From: Betaproteobacteria bacterium
GTDB lineage: Bacteria > Pseudomonadota > Gammaproteobacteria > Burkholderiales > SG8-39
Length of the DNA: 64,000 nucleotides
Assembly: GCA_009693235.1 (NCBI GenBank)
Contig: SHXR01000005.1
Span: forward strand, 1-64,000
Direction: 5' to 3'
Positions within the stretch are counted from its first letter, which is position 1. The number at the start of each line of letters is the position of its first letter. This document shows positions 1-9,661 of this stretch, piece by piece. A program made the translations under genes and the position numbers. The notes below the pieces were generated by a model. That model saw only the letters and a program-made list of their open reading frames with translations, was not told the DNA's origin and searched no databases.

Positions 1-47
1 CGGCGAGAGTCGCGGTCGTCCCGGTGATGCTCGCGATCGTTACGATA

Positions 48-369
48 TTACTTCGAATAGACGTTGTTATACCAGTCGTCCTGCACGAAATAGACCGGGC
101 GCCCGCATGCATCGTACTTGCGGCAATGCTTGCCCCAGTTCCGCTCGTGTCCGGGCGGAACACGCAGGTAGAGAGGCGCCGGCGCGATGGCCACGGGGAT
201 GCTGGATGATGATCGGCTTCGGAAAGATGAGCGGCGGCGGTGGGATTCGGCCGATATCGATTTGCCCATAGAAGCCTAGTTGGCCAATCATGACCGATAC
301 ACCGACATCCTGAGCGACCGCCGGTAGCGCGACCAGCCCGGCGACCGACAACACAAAAAGAGATTTCAT
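48..369 (-). pseudogene. Conserved secreted hypothetical protein, frameshifted
   Basis: N-terminus MKSLFVLSVAGLVALPAVAQDVGVSVMIGQLGFYGQIDIGRIPPPPLIFPKPIIIQHP is in one frame (ORF 67..537). The C-terminus PVAIAPAPLYLRVPPGHERNWGKHCRKYDACGRPVYFVQDDWYNNVY is in another (ORF 48..269). Removing one C from a CCCC run near 200-206 joins them. Confidence 0.7.
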
Positions 370-380
370 TATGGTGGTGT

Positions 381-433
381 TTCCGGAATATTTGAGCACG
401 CTGATTACGCGGGATAGCTTGATCAGCGTTTCC
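381..433 (-). repeat. MITE-like repeat, copy 1 (truncated, left end only)
   Basis: Minus strand reads TTAG|GGAAACGCTGATCAAGCTATCCCGCGTAATCAGCGTGCTCAAATATTC..., matching the left part of copies at 28781, 50807 and 54434. Confidence 0.75.
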
Positions 434-588
434 CTAACTAATGAATTTCGCCTCCTAGCCGACTCCGGCCGTTCAAGTCGTTCATCGTCGCTTCCGTCGC
501 TGCCACGCTTCGTGCCAAAAATAAGAACTGCTCGCATAGCGCGCCTATGTGCTAGGCGCGCAGCACGAAGTTTTTTTACTTCAAAAAC

Positions 589-942
589 TCAACTCGCCGC
601 CCCCGCGATCAATCGCGCATGCATCGCGCTCGCGCCCTGAATCGCCACGCCTTCGATGAAATCCTCTTGCGTGTACCCACGCGATTTGCCGCACGATGTG
701 CACGCGGTGCCGCCACGACGCACGAAGTCTTCGATGAGCGCTTTAAGCGGGTCGAGCGGCGGAACCTGCGTGAGATCGACGGCGCGCTTGCGCACCAGAT
801 CGACTGCTGCGCTTGTGAGGAATGCATAGACCTTGAGACCGGCGGTGATGCCGCCATTCGCAATCGTGAAGGCGACGGACGAAAGCTCGTGATCAGCGCT
901 CTTGGTCATGAGGACGACGAGTTCCCTGGATGCTTCTGCCGT
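589..942 (-). CDS. DsrE/DsrF-like sulfur relay family protein
   Basis: LVVLMTKSADHELSSVAFTIANGGITAGLKVYAFLTSAAVDLVRKRAVDL...CTSCGKSRGY. ATG at 909 is internal to the expected N-terminus; AGGAG precedes an in-frame ACG at 942. Confidence 0.7.
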   Translation of the reverse strand, partial: TAEASRELVVLMTKSADHELSSVAFTIANGGITAGLKVYAFLTSAAVDLVRKRAVDLTQVPPLDPLKALIEDFVRRGGTACTSCGKSRGYTQEDFIEGVAIQGASAMHARLIAGAAS

Positions 943-998
943 TTCGTTGCTCCTGTGGTGTTGGGGCGACTGGAGGGGTAGGGGTCCATTCGAACTGC

Positions 999-2315
999 CT
1001 ACGCCGGCCGCTCCACCGTGCGCTCGTCGATTGGCAAGTTGACGAGCGCGGCCAGCAAACCAAGTCCGACCGATACGGACCAGATCAACGCGTACGAGCC
1101 GGTCTGATCGTACCAATGGCCACCCAGCCAAGCACCGAGTGCGCCACCGACTTGGTGGCTGAAAAATGCCAGGCCGGAAAGCGTCGTGAGATAGGCAGTG
1201 CCGAACATCTGCGCAATCAATGCGCTGGTGAGCGGTCCGGTGGCAAGCCACAGCAGTCCGAGAATCGCCGCCAGCGCATACACCGACGCCTCGGTCTTCG
1301 ATATGACGAGAAAGAGCGCGATCGCGAGCGACCGGATGAAGAAGAGCCCGGCGAGGAGATACTTTTTCGGATAGCGCTGGCCAAGCTCGCCCGCCGCATA
1401 GGATCCGAAGACGTTGAAGAGCCCGATCAGTGCAAGCGCGATGGTGGCGACATTGAGCGCGAAGCCGCTATCGGCCAGATACGCCGGAAAGTGGAGCGTA
1501 ATGAACGCAAGCTGGAAGCCGCACACGAAATAGCCGGTGGTCATCAGCATAAAGCCGCGATGCCCGAACGCCTCGCGCAGTGCCTCCGCGCCTGTTTGCA
1601 CGCGCGGTCCACGCGCCGCGGCAGTCGGCGTCGGCTCCATCAACAAGAACGCGATCGGCACGATCAACGCGATGGTGATCGACATGACGATCAGCGCATT
1701 GAACCAACCGAGCGCCGCGATCAGACTGCCGGCGTAGGGTAGCAAGACGAACTGACCGATCGAGCCGGCGGCGCCCATGATCCCGAAGACGCGGCTACGG
1801 TGCTCAGGCGGATACACGCGTCCGAGCATGCCAAAGCCCACGCTGAAAGTCGTGCAGGCTTGTGCCACGCCAAGCAGCAAACCCGCTGCGATGCTCAGTT
1901 GCCATCCGTTGGACGCCAACGCCGTCAGCACGATGCCGACCGCGTACAGCACACCGCCACCGAGGAGAACCCAGCCCGCGCCTTTCCGATCGGCGATCCA
2001 ACCCACGAAGGGCGCGGCGGCGCCCATCATCAGATTCTGCAGCGCAAAGGCGATGCCAAAGGTTTCGCGACTCCAACCTTGTGCGGCGGTCATTGGCGCG
2101 AGAAATAAGCCAAAGGTCTGCCGCATACCCATCGACAGGCTGACGATCAAGCCCAAGCATGCGAGCAGGATCAGCGGATTGCGCCACGGTCGATCCCTTG
2201 TCAGTGAAACGATACACCTCCCTCGTGCTCGAACAGAATCTATTCCTGTCGCCGCTTTGGGTGCGCTACCGGGGTCTTCCTCGACGGCAACGAGGTTCGA
2301 GCGCTTCGCCATCAT
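999..2315 (-). CDS. MFS transporter
   Basis: 438-aa ORF, multiple hydrophobic segments, MFS-like motif GWIADRKGAGWVLLGG. Confidence 0.85.
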   Translation of the reverse strand: MMAKRSNLVAVEEDPGSAPKAATGIDSVRARGRCIVSLTRDRPWRNPLILLACLGLIVSLSMGMRQTFGLFLAPMTAAQGWSRETFGIAFALQNLMMGAAAPFVGWIADRKGAGWVLLGGGVLYAVGIVLTALASNGWQLSIAAGLLLGVAQACTTFSVGFGMLGRVYPPEHRSRVFGIMGAAGSIGQFVLLPYAGSLIAALGWFNALIVMSITIALIVPIAFLLMEPTPTAAARGPRVQTGAEALREAFGHRGFMLMTTGYFVCGFQLAFITLHFPAYLADSGFALNVATIALALIGLFNVFGSYAAGELGQRYPKKYLLAGLFFIRSLAIALFLVISKTEASVYALAAILGLLWLATGPLTSALIAQMFGTAYLTTLSGLAFFSHQVGGALGAWLGGHWYDQTGSYALIWSVSVGLGLLAALVNLPIDERTVERPA

Positions 2316-2325
2316 GCACGACGCC

Positions 2326-3123
2326 TCAATCGATCAAAAATCCGCGGACTGCTTGTACGAAGGCCGCAGACTGCTCCATCTCCGGCATGTGCCCCGCATG
2401 ATCGATCGAGACGATGCGCGCATCCTTAATCGAGCACTGATAGATATTTGCGCTGCTTAGCGGCGTGATGATGTCGTGGGCGCCCCACACGACCAACGTC
2501 GGCGTGGCGATCGCCGGCAACAGATGCGGCAACGTAAGGCTGTGCATATAGGGCTTCCACGCGATGCGGCACGTCATCTCGCGATGCTGCTCGATCTGCT
2601 CGGCCTCATCGACCGACATCTCCTTGCCGTAGTAACGTGCGAACTCCACGCATTGGTCGGGCTGGTGAAACGCGCGGCGATGTCCGGTCTTACCTGATTC
2701 AAGAAAGTAATCGAATATTTCGCCCGCTTCAGGCTTCACGCCCATCGCACCGACCAGCACGAGCTTCTTGAAAAATTGCGGCGCCACGGTGGCAAGCTCG
2801 GCAGCCACCCATCCGCCAAGAGAGAAGCCGATCACATTGAGCGGCGTGGCAATCTGCAGATCGCGGGCGAACCATGTGACCCAGGCGGCGAGATCATGCA
2901 CGCCCATGATCCAGTCCGGGCGGGTCGATGCGCCGAAGCCGGGCAGCGACGGGACGATCACATCAAACGAGCGCGCCAACTGATCATAGGCATCGAGCCA
3001 TCCCGGAACGCCAAACTCGCCATGCAAGACAAGCAGTGTCGGCCCCCTACCGCCGCGCCGTATCTGCACCTGAATACCGGCAGCCTCAATCAACTGCTCT
3101 GAATAATTACTTACTGCGGCCAT
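2326..3123 (-). CDS. Alpha/beta hydrolase
   Basis: LVLHGEFGVPGW oxyanion region, nucleophile elbow GFSLGGW, terminal IDHAGHMPEME. Confidence 0.88.
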   Translation of the reverse strand: MAAVSNYSEQLIEAAGIQVQIRRGGRGPTLLVLHGEFGVPGWLDAYDQLARSFDVIVPSLPGFGASTRPDWIMGVHDLAAWVTWFARDLQIATPLNVIGFSLGGWVAAELATVAPQFFKKLVLVGAMGVKPEAGEIFDYFLESGKTGHRRAFHQPDQCVEFARYYGKEMSVDEAEQIEQHREMTCRIAWKPYMHSLTLPHLLPAIATPTLVVWGAHDIITPLSSANIYQCSIKDARIVSIDHAGHMPEMEQSAAFVQAVRGFLID

Positions 3124-4355
3124 GGTGTGACCTCCTTGCCGGTGACCAGCGCCGATTCGTGTCCGCGCAATGCGGGAATGACTTCCTTACCGAGCAACTC
3201 GATGCCACGCATGGTTGCATCATGCGGCTTCTTGCCTTCGCGCGCCCAGAACACGAGATAGCCCGGATCGGCCCGATCGATGATGTGCTTGAATTTCTGG
3301 ATGATCGTCTTCGAGCCGCCGGTGACGATCAACCCGGCGCGATTGGCCCCTTCATACGTCCCTTCAGAGGCGCGCCGCTGCTTCACCATCGCTCCGGTGC
3401 GCGCGGCGCGCGTCATATAGCCAGGTGGCGAAGCCCATTCCGGATGAGCGCCTCCGCTGGTCACACCGGCCGACCCGGTCGATTGCGTGAGCGAGGCGCT
3501 GGACGCTGACACGCCGGTGCGTCCGATACCCGAGCTGATGCCATAGTGATGCCGGCCCATCTCGAATGCCTGCTCGTCGGTATCCATGACGCAGGTGTGC
3601 AACAGGTAACCGAGATGTTCAGGGCCAGGTGTCCAGCCATCGGCCTGCGCGACTTCGTGATAGATGCTGCGACATTCAGCGGTCGCATCGAGCGCACTGC
3701 CCAGCACGAGATAGGTGATCCGTTGCTTGGCGGACCAGCGCACCGTCTCAGGACTCAAGATGCCGGCTGCCCAGATCGGCGGATGCGGCTTTTGCAGCGG
3801 CAACTGCCATGGATTCACCACGCGCAGATGATAGTGCTTGCCTTCCCAGCGAAACGGGCCGGGCTCGGTCCATGCTTTCTTGATCAGTTGAAACGCCTCT
3901 TCGAAGCGCTCGCGGTTATACGCGGGATTCGCATTGGTGGAGAGTTGCTCGACGCCACCGCCCCGTACGAATCCGGAAATGATGCGTCCGCCCGAGATGA
4001 GATCAAGCATCGCGATCTCTTCTGCCACCCGCACCGGATTGTCGTGAATGGGGATCGGATTGCCAACCAGCGCGACCGTGCCTTTGATCCGCTGCGTCAA
4101 GACGGCGGCGGAGATATTCACGCTCTCCTGCATCGATAGCACCGTGTTGTGGTGTTCGTTGCACACCGCGCCATCGAACCCGAGCTCCGAGGCGTACTCA
4201 TGCTCGCGCAGAAACATCTGCCATAGATCACGCGCCTTCTCCCGATCGAAGATCGAGTTGGGAAACATGAGGTTCGTGTAGCCGTACTTTTCTGCGGCCT
4301 CGATCGGATAGGCGTTGTAGCCCATCTCCGAAAAATAGAAAAACTGCCGTTTCAT
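3111..4355 (-). CDS. LLM class flavin-dependent oxidoreductase
   Basis: MKRQFFYFSEMGYNAYP...GFDGAVCNEHHNTVLSMQESVNISAAVLTQRIKGTVALVGNPIPIHDNPVRVAEEIAMLDLISGGR, bacterial-luciferase fold signatures. Confidence 0.88.
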   Translation of the reverse strand: MKRQFFYFSEMGYNAYPIEAAEKYGYTNLMFPNSIFDREKARDLWQMFLREHEYASELGFDGAVCNEHHNTVLSMQESVNISAAVLTQRIKGTVALVGNPIPIHDNPVRVAEEIAMLDLISGGRIISGFVRGGGVEQLSTNANPAYNRERFEEAFQLIKKAWTEPGPFRWEGKHYHLRVVNPWQLPLQKPHPPIWAAGILSPETVRWSAKQRITYLVLGSALDATAECRSIYHEVAQADGWTPGPEHLGYLLHTCVMDTDEQAFEMGRHHYGISSGIGRTGVSASSASLTQSTGSAGVTSGGAHPEWASPPGYMTRAARTGAMVKQRRASEGTYEGANRAGLIVTGGSKTIIQKFKHIIDRADPGYLVFWAREGKKPHDATMRGIELLGKEVIPALRGHESALVTGKEVTPWPQ

Positions 4356-4380
4356 CCTGTTCCCCTCGTCATGCAACCGT

Positions 4381-5157
4381 TCATGTAACCGACGCCCCAT
4401 CAACCGCCCCAAGGTAAGCCTGTATCACTGCCTTATCACGCAACACCGCCTCGGGTGGGCCACAGGCAATGGTCCGGCCAACATCGAGCACGAGAATCCG
4501 GTCAGCCAGATCAGCGACCATCTGCATATCATGCTCGATCCAGACGATACAGATCCCAAGCGCTTCCTTGGTCTTCAAAATGAAATGCGCGAGGTCTTCG
4601 CGTTCCTCGCGCGTAAGCCCCGCCGACGGCTCATCGAGCAGCAGCATGGTGGGTTCAGCGGCCAGGGCACGGGCGAATCCCACGATCTTCTGCGTCCCGA
4701 ACGACAAGCTCTCGACCATCGCACCCTGCACCCACTGCAATTCCACGAACGCGATGATCCGTTCCACATGCGCCCGATGCGCATCTTCTTCGCGGCGCAT
4801 GGCCGGCAGCGACAACATTTCCGACCACGCTCCGCTCTTGAAGCGCGCATGTCGCCCCGTCAAGACATTCTCCAGCACGCTCATCTGCGGGAACAGTTCC
4901 GCGTGCTGGAATGTGCGCCCTACACCGAGCGCGGCGATCTCGTGCGGCTTCCGGCCGATCAGATCCTGACCGCGAAATCGAATTCGCCCGCTGGCCGAAT
5001 AGATCCCGCTAATGCAATTGAACAGGCTTGTCTTACCTGCCCCGTTCGGCCCGATCAGCGCGAGCATTTCGCCTGCCACGGCCGAAAAGGAAACCTCGCG
5101 CAACACCCGCAGGCCGCCAAACCCGAGCGATACATTCTCGACCTCAAGCTCGGCCAT
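4381..5157 (-). CDS. livG: Branched-chain amino acid-type ABC transporter ATP-binding protein (LivG-like)
   Basis: Walker A GPNGAGKTS, GRTFQHAELFPQMSVLENVLTG, LLDEPSAGL. Confidence 0.9.
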   Translation of the reverse strand: MAELEVENVSLGFGGLRVLREVSFSAVAGEMLALIGPNGAGKTSLFNCISGIYSASGRIRFRGQDLIGRKPHEIAALGVGRTFQHAELFPQMSVLENVLTGRHARFKSGAWSEMLSLPAMRREEDAHRAHVERIIAFVELQWVQGAMVESLSFGTQKIVGFARALAAEPTMLLLDEPSAGLTREEREDLAHFILKTKEALGICIVWIEHDMQMVADLADRILVLDVGRTIACGPPEAVLRDKAVIQAYLGAVDGASVT

Positions 5158-5953
5158 GCTGCCCTCGCACCTCGCGCGCGGCGCGCGCATCACGATAGTT
5201 CCGTCGCCCACCGGCACCGCCGCCCAGATACAACTCTTGAATGTGGCGATTGCCTCGCATCATGGCCCGATCTCCCTCGAGCGCGATCTCGCCATTCTCG
5301 AACACATACGCGTAATCGGCCATCTGCAGGGCGACCGCCGCATTCTGTTCCACAAGCAAGAGCGACAAACCAAGCTCATCCTTGATCTGCATAAGCCGCG
5401 CAATCAGTTCCTGGGTGATCAACGGGGCGAGCCCAAGCGATAGCTCATCGACCAGCAACAATTCCGGGCCGCAGACCAGCTTCGCACCGATTCCCAGCAT
5501 TTGCCGCTCACCACCCGAGAGCAGTCCGGCTTCGCTGTTGCGCCGTGCCGCTAGCGCAGGGAAAAACTGGAACACCATATCGGTGGTGCGTTTGCGCTCG
5601 GCATTCGTCAGGCGACTGGGCGCCACGGACATGTTTTCACTGACGGTGAGGTTGGGGAACACTTTGTCCCGTTCCGGCGTGATCGATATGCCAAGCCGGG
5701 TGATCTGGTGCGGCAAGCGATTCTCGAGATGCTCGCCTTTGAACACGATGGTGCCGGCGGTCACCCGCGCGTGGTCCAGACCGATGAATCCGGAGATCGC
5801 GCGCAGCGTCGTCGTTTTGCCCGCGCCGTTGGCACCCAGAATCGCGACCACTTGACCACGCTTGACCTCAAGTGCGATGCCGCGCACCGCACGCACGACG
5901 TGTTTGTAGACGACATCGACACCCTGCAACACGAGTAGCGGCGCGTCGGTCAT
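5144..5953 (-). CDS. livF: Branched-chain amino acid-type ABC transporter ATP-binding protein (LivF-like)
   Basis: GANGAGKTTTLRAISG, LLSGGERQMLGIG, LLVDELSLGLAPLI, LLLVEQN. Confidence 0.9.
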   Translation of the reverse strand: MTDAPLLVLQGVDVVYKHVVRAVRGIALEVKRGQVVAILGANGAGKTTTLRAISGFIGLDHARVTAGTIVFKGEHLENRLPHQITRLGISITPERDKVFPNLTVSENMSVAPSRLTNAERKRTTDMVFQFFPALAARRNSEAGLLSGGERQMLGIGAKLVCGPELLLVDELSLGLAPLITQELIARLMQIKDELGLSLLLVEQNAAVALQMADYAYVFENGEIALEGDRAMMRGNRHIQELYLGGGAGGRRNYRDARAAREVRGQHGRA

Positions 5954-6993
5954 GTGCGTGCCACCGCAACGACGTTGGGCGCCGACGTCACCCATCGGTT
6001 TGCGATGCGTCGCCACAATCCGACAAATCCCCCCGGCTCGAAAATAAGGAAAACGATCATCACCACGCCAAACGCCGCGTAGTTCACCGCGAACAACGCA
6101 TTGGCGGCCTGATCGGCGCCGGGCAACATGAACAACAGATATTCGATGAAATAGGGGAAGGCGGTGACGAACACCGCGCCAAGGACAGCGCCGATGAGCG
6201 AGCCCATGCCGCCGATGATGATCATCGCCGCATACTGAATCGCAATGAAAATCGAGAACGCCTCGCCCGAGACAAAGCCGCGGTAGTAGCCGAACAGTGC
6301 ACCGGCCACCGCGGTCATTGATGAGGTGACCACGAACGCCAGCAGCTTGTAGCGAGAGACGCCGATGCCAAGCGCTTCGGCAACGGTTTCATTGGCGCGG
6401 ATCGCACGCCAGGCGCGACCGGTTTTGCTCCGTAACAGATTCGCTGCAACCAGCCATGCCAGCACCGCGAACAGCAGCATCATGAAGTACCAGGCACGTG
6501 GACTCTCCAGCGAATAGCCTAACAGCACGGGCGGTGTGATGATGACGCCTGAGTCGTAACTACCGTGCGTTTCGTATTCGGTACCAAGATAGATCACGAT
6601 GAAATGCAGCGCGAGGGTACTCACCGCGAGATAGACCCCGCGCAAGCGAAGCGACGGGAATCCGAAAATAACGCCAAGGAGCGCGCCGCTCAGCGCCGAG
6701 GCCGGAATCGTGACCCAGAACGACGCGCCGAAATCCTTCGACAGGATAGCGACCGTGTAGGCACCCGCGGCCAACAGGCCGCCATGACCAAGGGAAATCT
6801 GCCCGGCATATCCAGTAAGCAGCATGAGCGCAAGCGAACCGATCACCGCGAGAAAAACCTGATTCGCGAGATCAAGCTGGAATTGCGACGCGATCAACGG
6901 AAAGCCAAGCAGCAGCGCGAAGAGCCCAATCATGAGGATCCGCTGCCGATGCGATGTATTCGCGGGCGTGATTGCGTTGGATGCAGCGCTCAT
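5950..6993 (-). CDS. livM: Branched-chain amino acid-type ABC permease (LivM-like)
   Basis: GYAGQISLGHGGLLAAGAYTVAIL, GGMGSLIGAVLGA. Confidence 0.9.
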   Translation of the reverse strand: MSAASNAITPANTSHRQRILMIGLFALLLGFPLIASQFQLDLANQVFLAVIGSLALMLLTGYAGQISLGHGGLLAAGAYTVAILSKDFGASFWVTIPASALSGALLGVIFGFPSLRLRGVYLAVSTLALHFIVIYLGTEYETHGSYDSGVIITPPVLLGYSLESPRAWYFMMLLFAVLAWLVAANLLRSKTGRAWRAIRANETVAEALGIGVSRYKLLAFVVTSSMTAVAGALFGYYRGFVSGEAFSIFIAIQYAAMIIIGGMGSLIGAVLGAVFVTAFPYFIEYLLFMLPGADQAANALFAVNYAAFGVVMIVFLIFEPGGFVGLWRRIANRWVTSAPNVVAVART

Positions 6994-7006
6994 ACCGTAC
7001 GATGCC

Positions 7007-7882
7007 TCACACGCGATCCAGCTCTTCGCGGGTGCCGAAGAAACCCCAGGGTCGGAACGCGAGCATGACGATCAGGATGACAAAGGGAATGACATCGGCA
7101 AGTAGCGGACTCACATATTGAATCGCGGCAACCTCGGCCGCTGCGACAATGAGGGAACCGAGCATCGCGCCAACGAGGCTGTCCAGCCCGCCCACCAGCG
7201 CCGCGGGAAAAGCCTTCAAGCCGATCAGTGCAAGCGATCCGCTCACACCGGTCTCCAGCGACACGAGAATGCCGGCCAGTGCGCCGGTGAATGTGGAGAT
7301 CGCCCAGGCCAGTGCATAAATGGTGTGCAAGTTGATGCCGGATTGCGCGGCGAGCAGGGGATTTTGTCCGCACGCCCGCATGCGCACACCCCAGCGCCCA
7401 AAACGCAAGAGGCCAAAGAGCGCGGCGTAAGACACGATCGTTACCGCGAGAATCGCCAGCGACACCCCCGAGATGAACGCGCTTGCGCCGATCGGAAACG
7501 ACACGTTGGGCACCGACAGCAGCTTGCCCGGGTAGTGATGCTGCGAGCCCCAGGTGAGCACGCTCAGCCCGCGGAGAAAAATGCCAAAGGAGATCGTTGT
7601 GAGTACCGCCGCCAGAACGGCCTGACCGGTCATCCAGCGCATCAGGAAAACATAGACGAGAGCACCGACAAGGAGGCTCATCAACGCGGCGAACGCGACC
7701 GCGCCGGTTGCGCCGAACGCCAGGCTCGTCGCGGTCTGCAGGAGCAGATAGGCGCCGAGCATCATGAGTTCGCCATGCGCAAGATTGAGCACGCGACTTA
7801 CGCGGTAGATGAGCACATAGCCGCTTGCAATCAATGCGTAGATCGCACCGAGCACGATGACATTTACCAGCAGCTGGAGCAC
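7007..7882 (-). CDS. livH: Branched-chain amino acid-type ABC permease (LivH-like)
   Basis: GTG start at 7882 preceded by GGGAG. VLQLLVNVIVLGAIYALIASGYVLIYRVSRVLNLAHGELMMLGAY. Confidence 0.88.
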   Translation of the reverse strand: MLQLLVNVIVLGAIYALIASGYVLIYRVSRVLNLAHGELMMLGAYLLLQTATSLAFGATGAVAFAALMSLLVGALVYVFLMRWMTGQAVLAAVLTTISFGIFLRGLSVLTWGSQHHYPGKLLSVPNVSFPIGASAFISGVSLAILAVTIVSYAALFGLLRFGRWGVRMRACGQNPLLAAQSGINLHTIYALAWAISTFTGALAGILVSLETGVSGSLALIGLKAFPAALVGGLDSLVGAMLGSLIVAAAEVAAIQYVSPLLADVIPFVILIVMLAFRPWGFFGTREELDRV

Positions 7883-7932
7883 CGCGTGATCTCCCGGGTG
7901 GATGCTAAGGCGCTCGCGAATGAACGTGGCGG

Positions 7933-9087
7933 TCACTGCACGTCGTACTTCCTCCAGCCGCCCACCGCCTCGATCTTGCCGTTGTTCCAGCGATAGATCC
8001 GGTACGATTGACGGGTGCGAAAGTGGTTGTCCTTGCTCCACTCGATCACGTCGCCGCGCAATCCCTTGGTGTCGATCTTGATGCTTTCCATCGCGGCGTT
8101 CACTTTCGCTGGGGTCGCCGGCCACCCGGCCGCTTTCAGCGCCGCCTCGATCGCCATGCCGGTAATCCAACCTTCGGCCAGCCGCGATGCCGGATACGCA
8201 ATGCCCGCTGCCTTGGCGGCGGCGGTGATTTCCTGTTGCACCGGCAGGCTCTCGCTGAAAAACGCGTTGGTACCAATCACGTAAAGGTTCGGATCGCGGA
8301 AGGCGGCGATGCTGTCCTCGGCCTGGATGTGCGCCCAACCGACGAACTTCCCTTTCCAGCCAAGCCGCCGCGTCGCTTCATAGGCGCCGGCCTGCAGGTC
8401 CCACGCGGTCCACGACCAAATCCAGTCGGGCTTAGCTCCACTCAATTTCGTAGCGAAGGGCGTGAAGTCAGCGGTGGCCGGTGGCATCAGCTCCTTATCG
8501 ACCGGGCGCATGCCCATCTCTTTCGATCGTATTTCCGCGAAATCGATTTCCGCGCGCGCCACCGGAATCGCCATCGACATGAGGCCCACGCTCAGATCCG
8601 TGGTACCCGCCGTCTCCTTGATGAAATCGAGCGCGGCACGACTGTCGTAGCGGGCCGCAAACGATGTCGTACAAAAAAGGAATGCTTGCGCCGGCGGATA
8701 CACCTCGGTCGGACATACCCCGCCAAAGATCAGCGGCGTGCCGGCCCGCTTCGCCTCGGCGATGGTCGGCTGATACGTCGCGGATGAGCTCGCATTGATG
8801 AGCAGGTGCACGTTGTCCTGCGTTACCAGCCGCTTGGCGTTGGCCGCGCCTTTGGACGCCTCGGATTGATCATCTCGCACCAGCAGCCGGACCGGCTTGC
8901 CGTGGATGCCGCCCGCGGCGTTGATGCGATCGAGATAGATGCGGATGCCGTCGACGGACGGCCCGAGAATGTTCGACAGGGGACCGGTGACGGCTCCACT
9001 CAGCCCGACGATGTATCCTTCTTGCGCCACGGACGGCACCGATAGGGATGCAATAAGCGAGAAAAGCGTGACGCGCAATGCGTTCAT
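7933..9087 (-). CDS. ABC transporter substrate-binding protein (LivK-like)
   Basis: Signal peptide MNALRVTLFSLIASLSVPSVAQ, then GYIVGLSGAVTGPLSNILGPSVDGIRIYLDRINAAGGIHGKPVRLLVRDDQS. Confidence 0.9.
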   Translation of the reverse strand: MNALRVTLFSLIASLSVPSVAQEGYIVGLSGAVTGPLSNILGPSVDGIRIYLDRINAAGGIHGKPVRLLVRDDQSEASKGAANAKRLVTQDNVHLLINASSSATYQPTIAEAKRAGTPLIFGGVCPTEVYPPAQAFLFCTTSFAARYDSRAALDFIKETAGTTDLSVGLMSMAIPVARAEIDFAEIRSKEMGMRPVDKELMPPATADFTPFATKLSGAKPDWIWSWTAWDLQAGAYEATRRLGWKGKFVGWAHIQAEDSIAAFRDPNLYVIGTNAFFSESLPVQQEITAAAKAAGIAYPASRLAEGWITGMAIEAALKAAGWPATPAKVNAAMESIKIDTKGLRGDVIEWSKDNHFRTRQSYRIYRWNNGKIEAVGGWRKYDVQ

Positions 9088-9190
9088 ACTGATGTCCCCT
9101 CCTATTGGTAGGTAGCCGCATAATATCGCAATCGGACGGATCGATCGTCCAGTGTTATTCCGGGAAAGCCGAATTGAAGAAGACAATTGC

Positions 9191-9661
9191 ATGATTCGAT
9201 CGGTTGCCGCGATGCTTAGTACTCTTTTCCTAGTCGCTGGAATGATGGCCGTTGATGACGCCAACGCACGCGGCGGGCGGGGATCGGGTGCACGCGGCGG
9301 CGGACACTCCCATCGCGCGGTCATTGGTGTGAGTCGCGTGTTCGTTGCGCCGCCGGTTCGATATTTCGGCGGGCGTCCCTTGGTGGCCGGCGTTGCCGTG
9401 GGAGTCGCCGCGCCCTTGGCCTACTCTGCCTATCCCGGCTACTACGGCCCAGAGTCGTACTATTACTCGCCCTATTACGAAGATCCACCGGTCTACGTCG
9501 AGCCCGCCCCTGCGCCATTCGAGCAGGTGCCCGCCGCATGGTGGTATTTCTGTCGGGAAACGAATACCTACTATCCCTACGTGAGGCGTGTCCGGGCGGG
9601 TGGCAACGCGTCGCGCCACAGCCGCCGCGGTAGCGCCTCAATTCGCGGACGCGACCGTTGA
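9191..9661 (+). pseudogene. Secreted conserved hypothetical protein with frameshifted C-terminus
   Basis: Signal peptide and ...WWYFCRETNTYYPYVRR. The neighbouring frame encodes CPGGWQRVAPQPPR followed by TAG, a typical ending for this family, so about one base is missing near 9583-9588. Confidence 0.6.
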
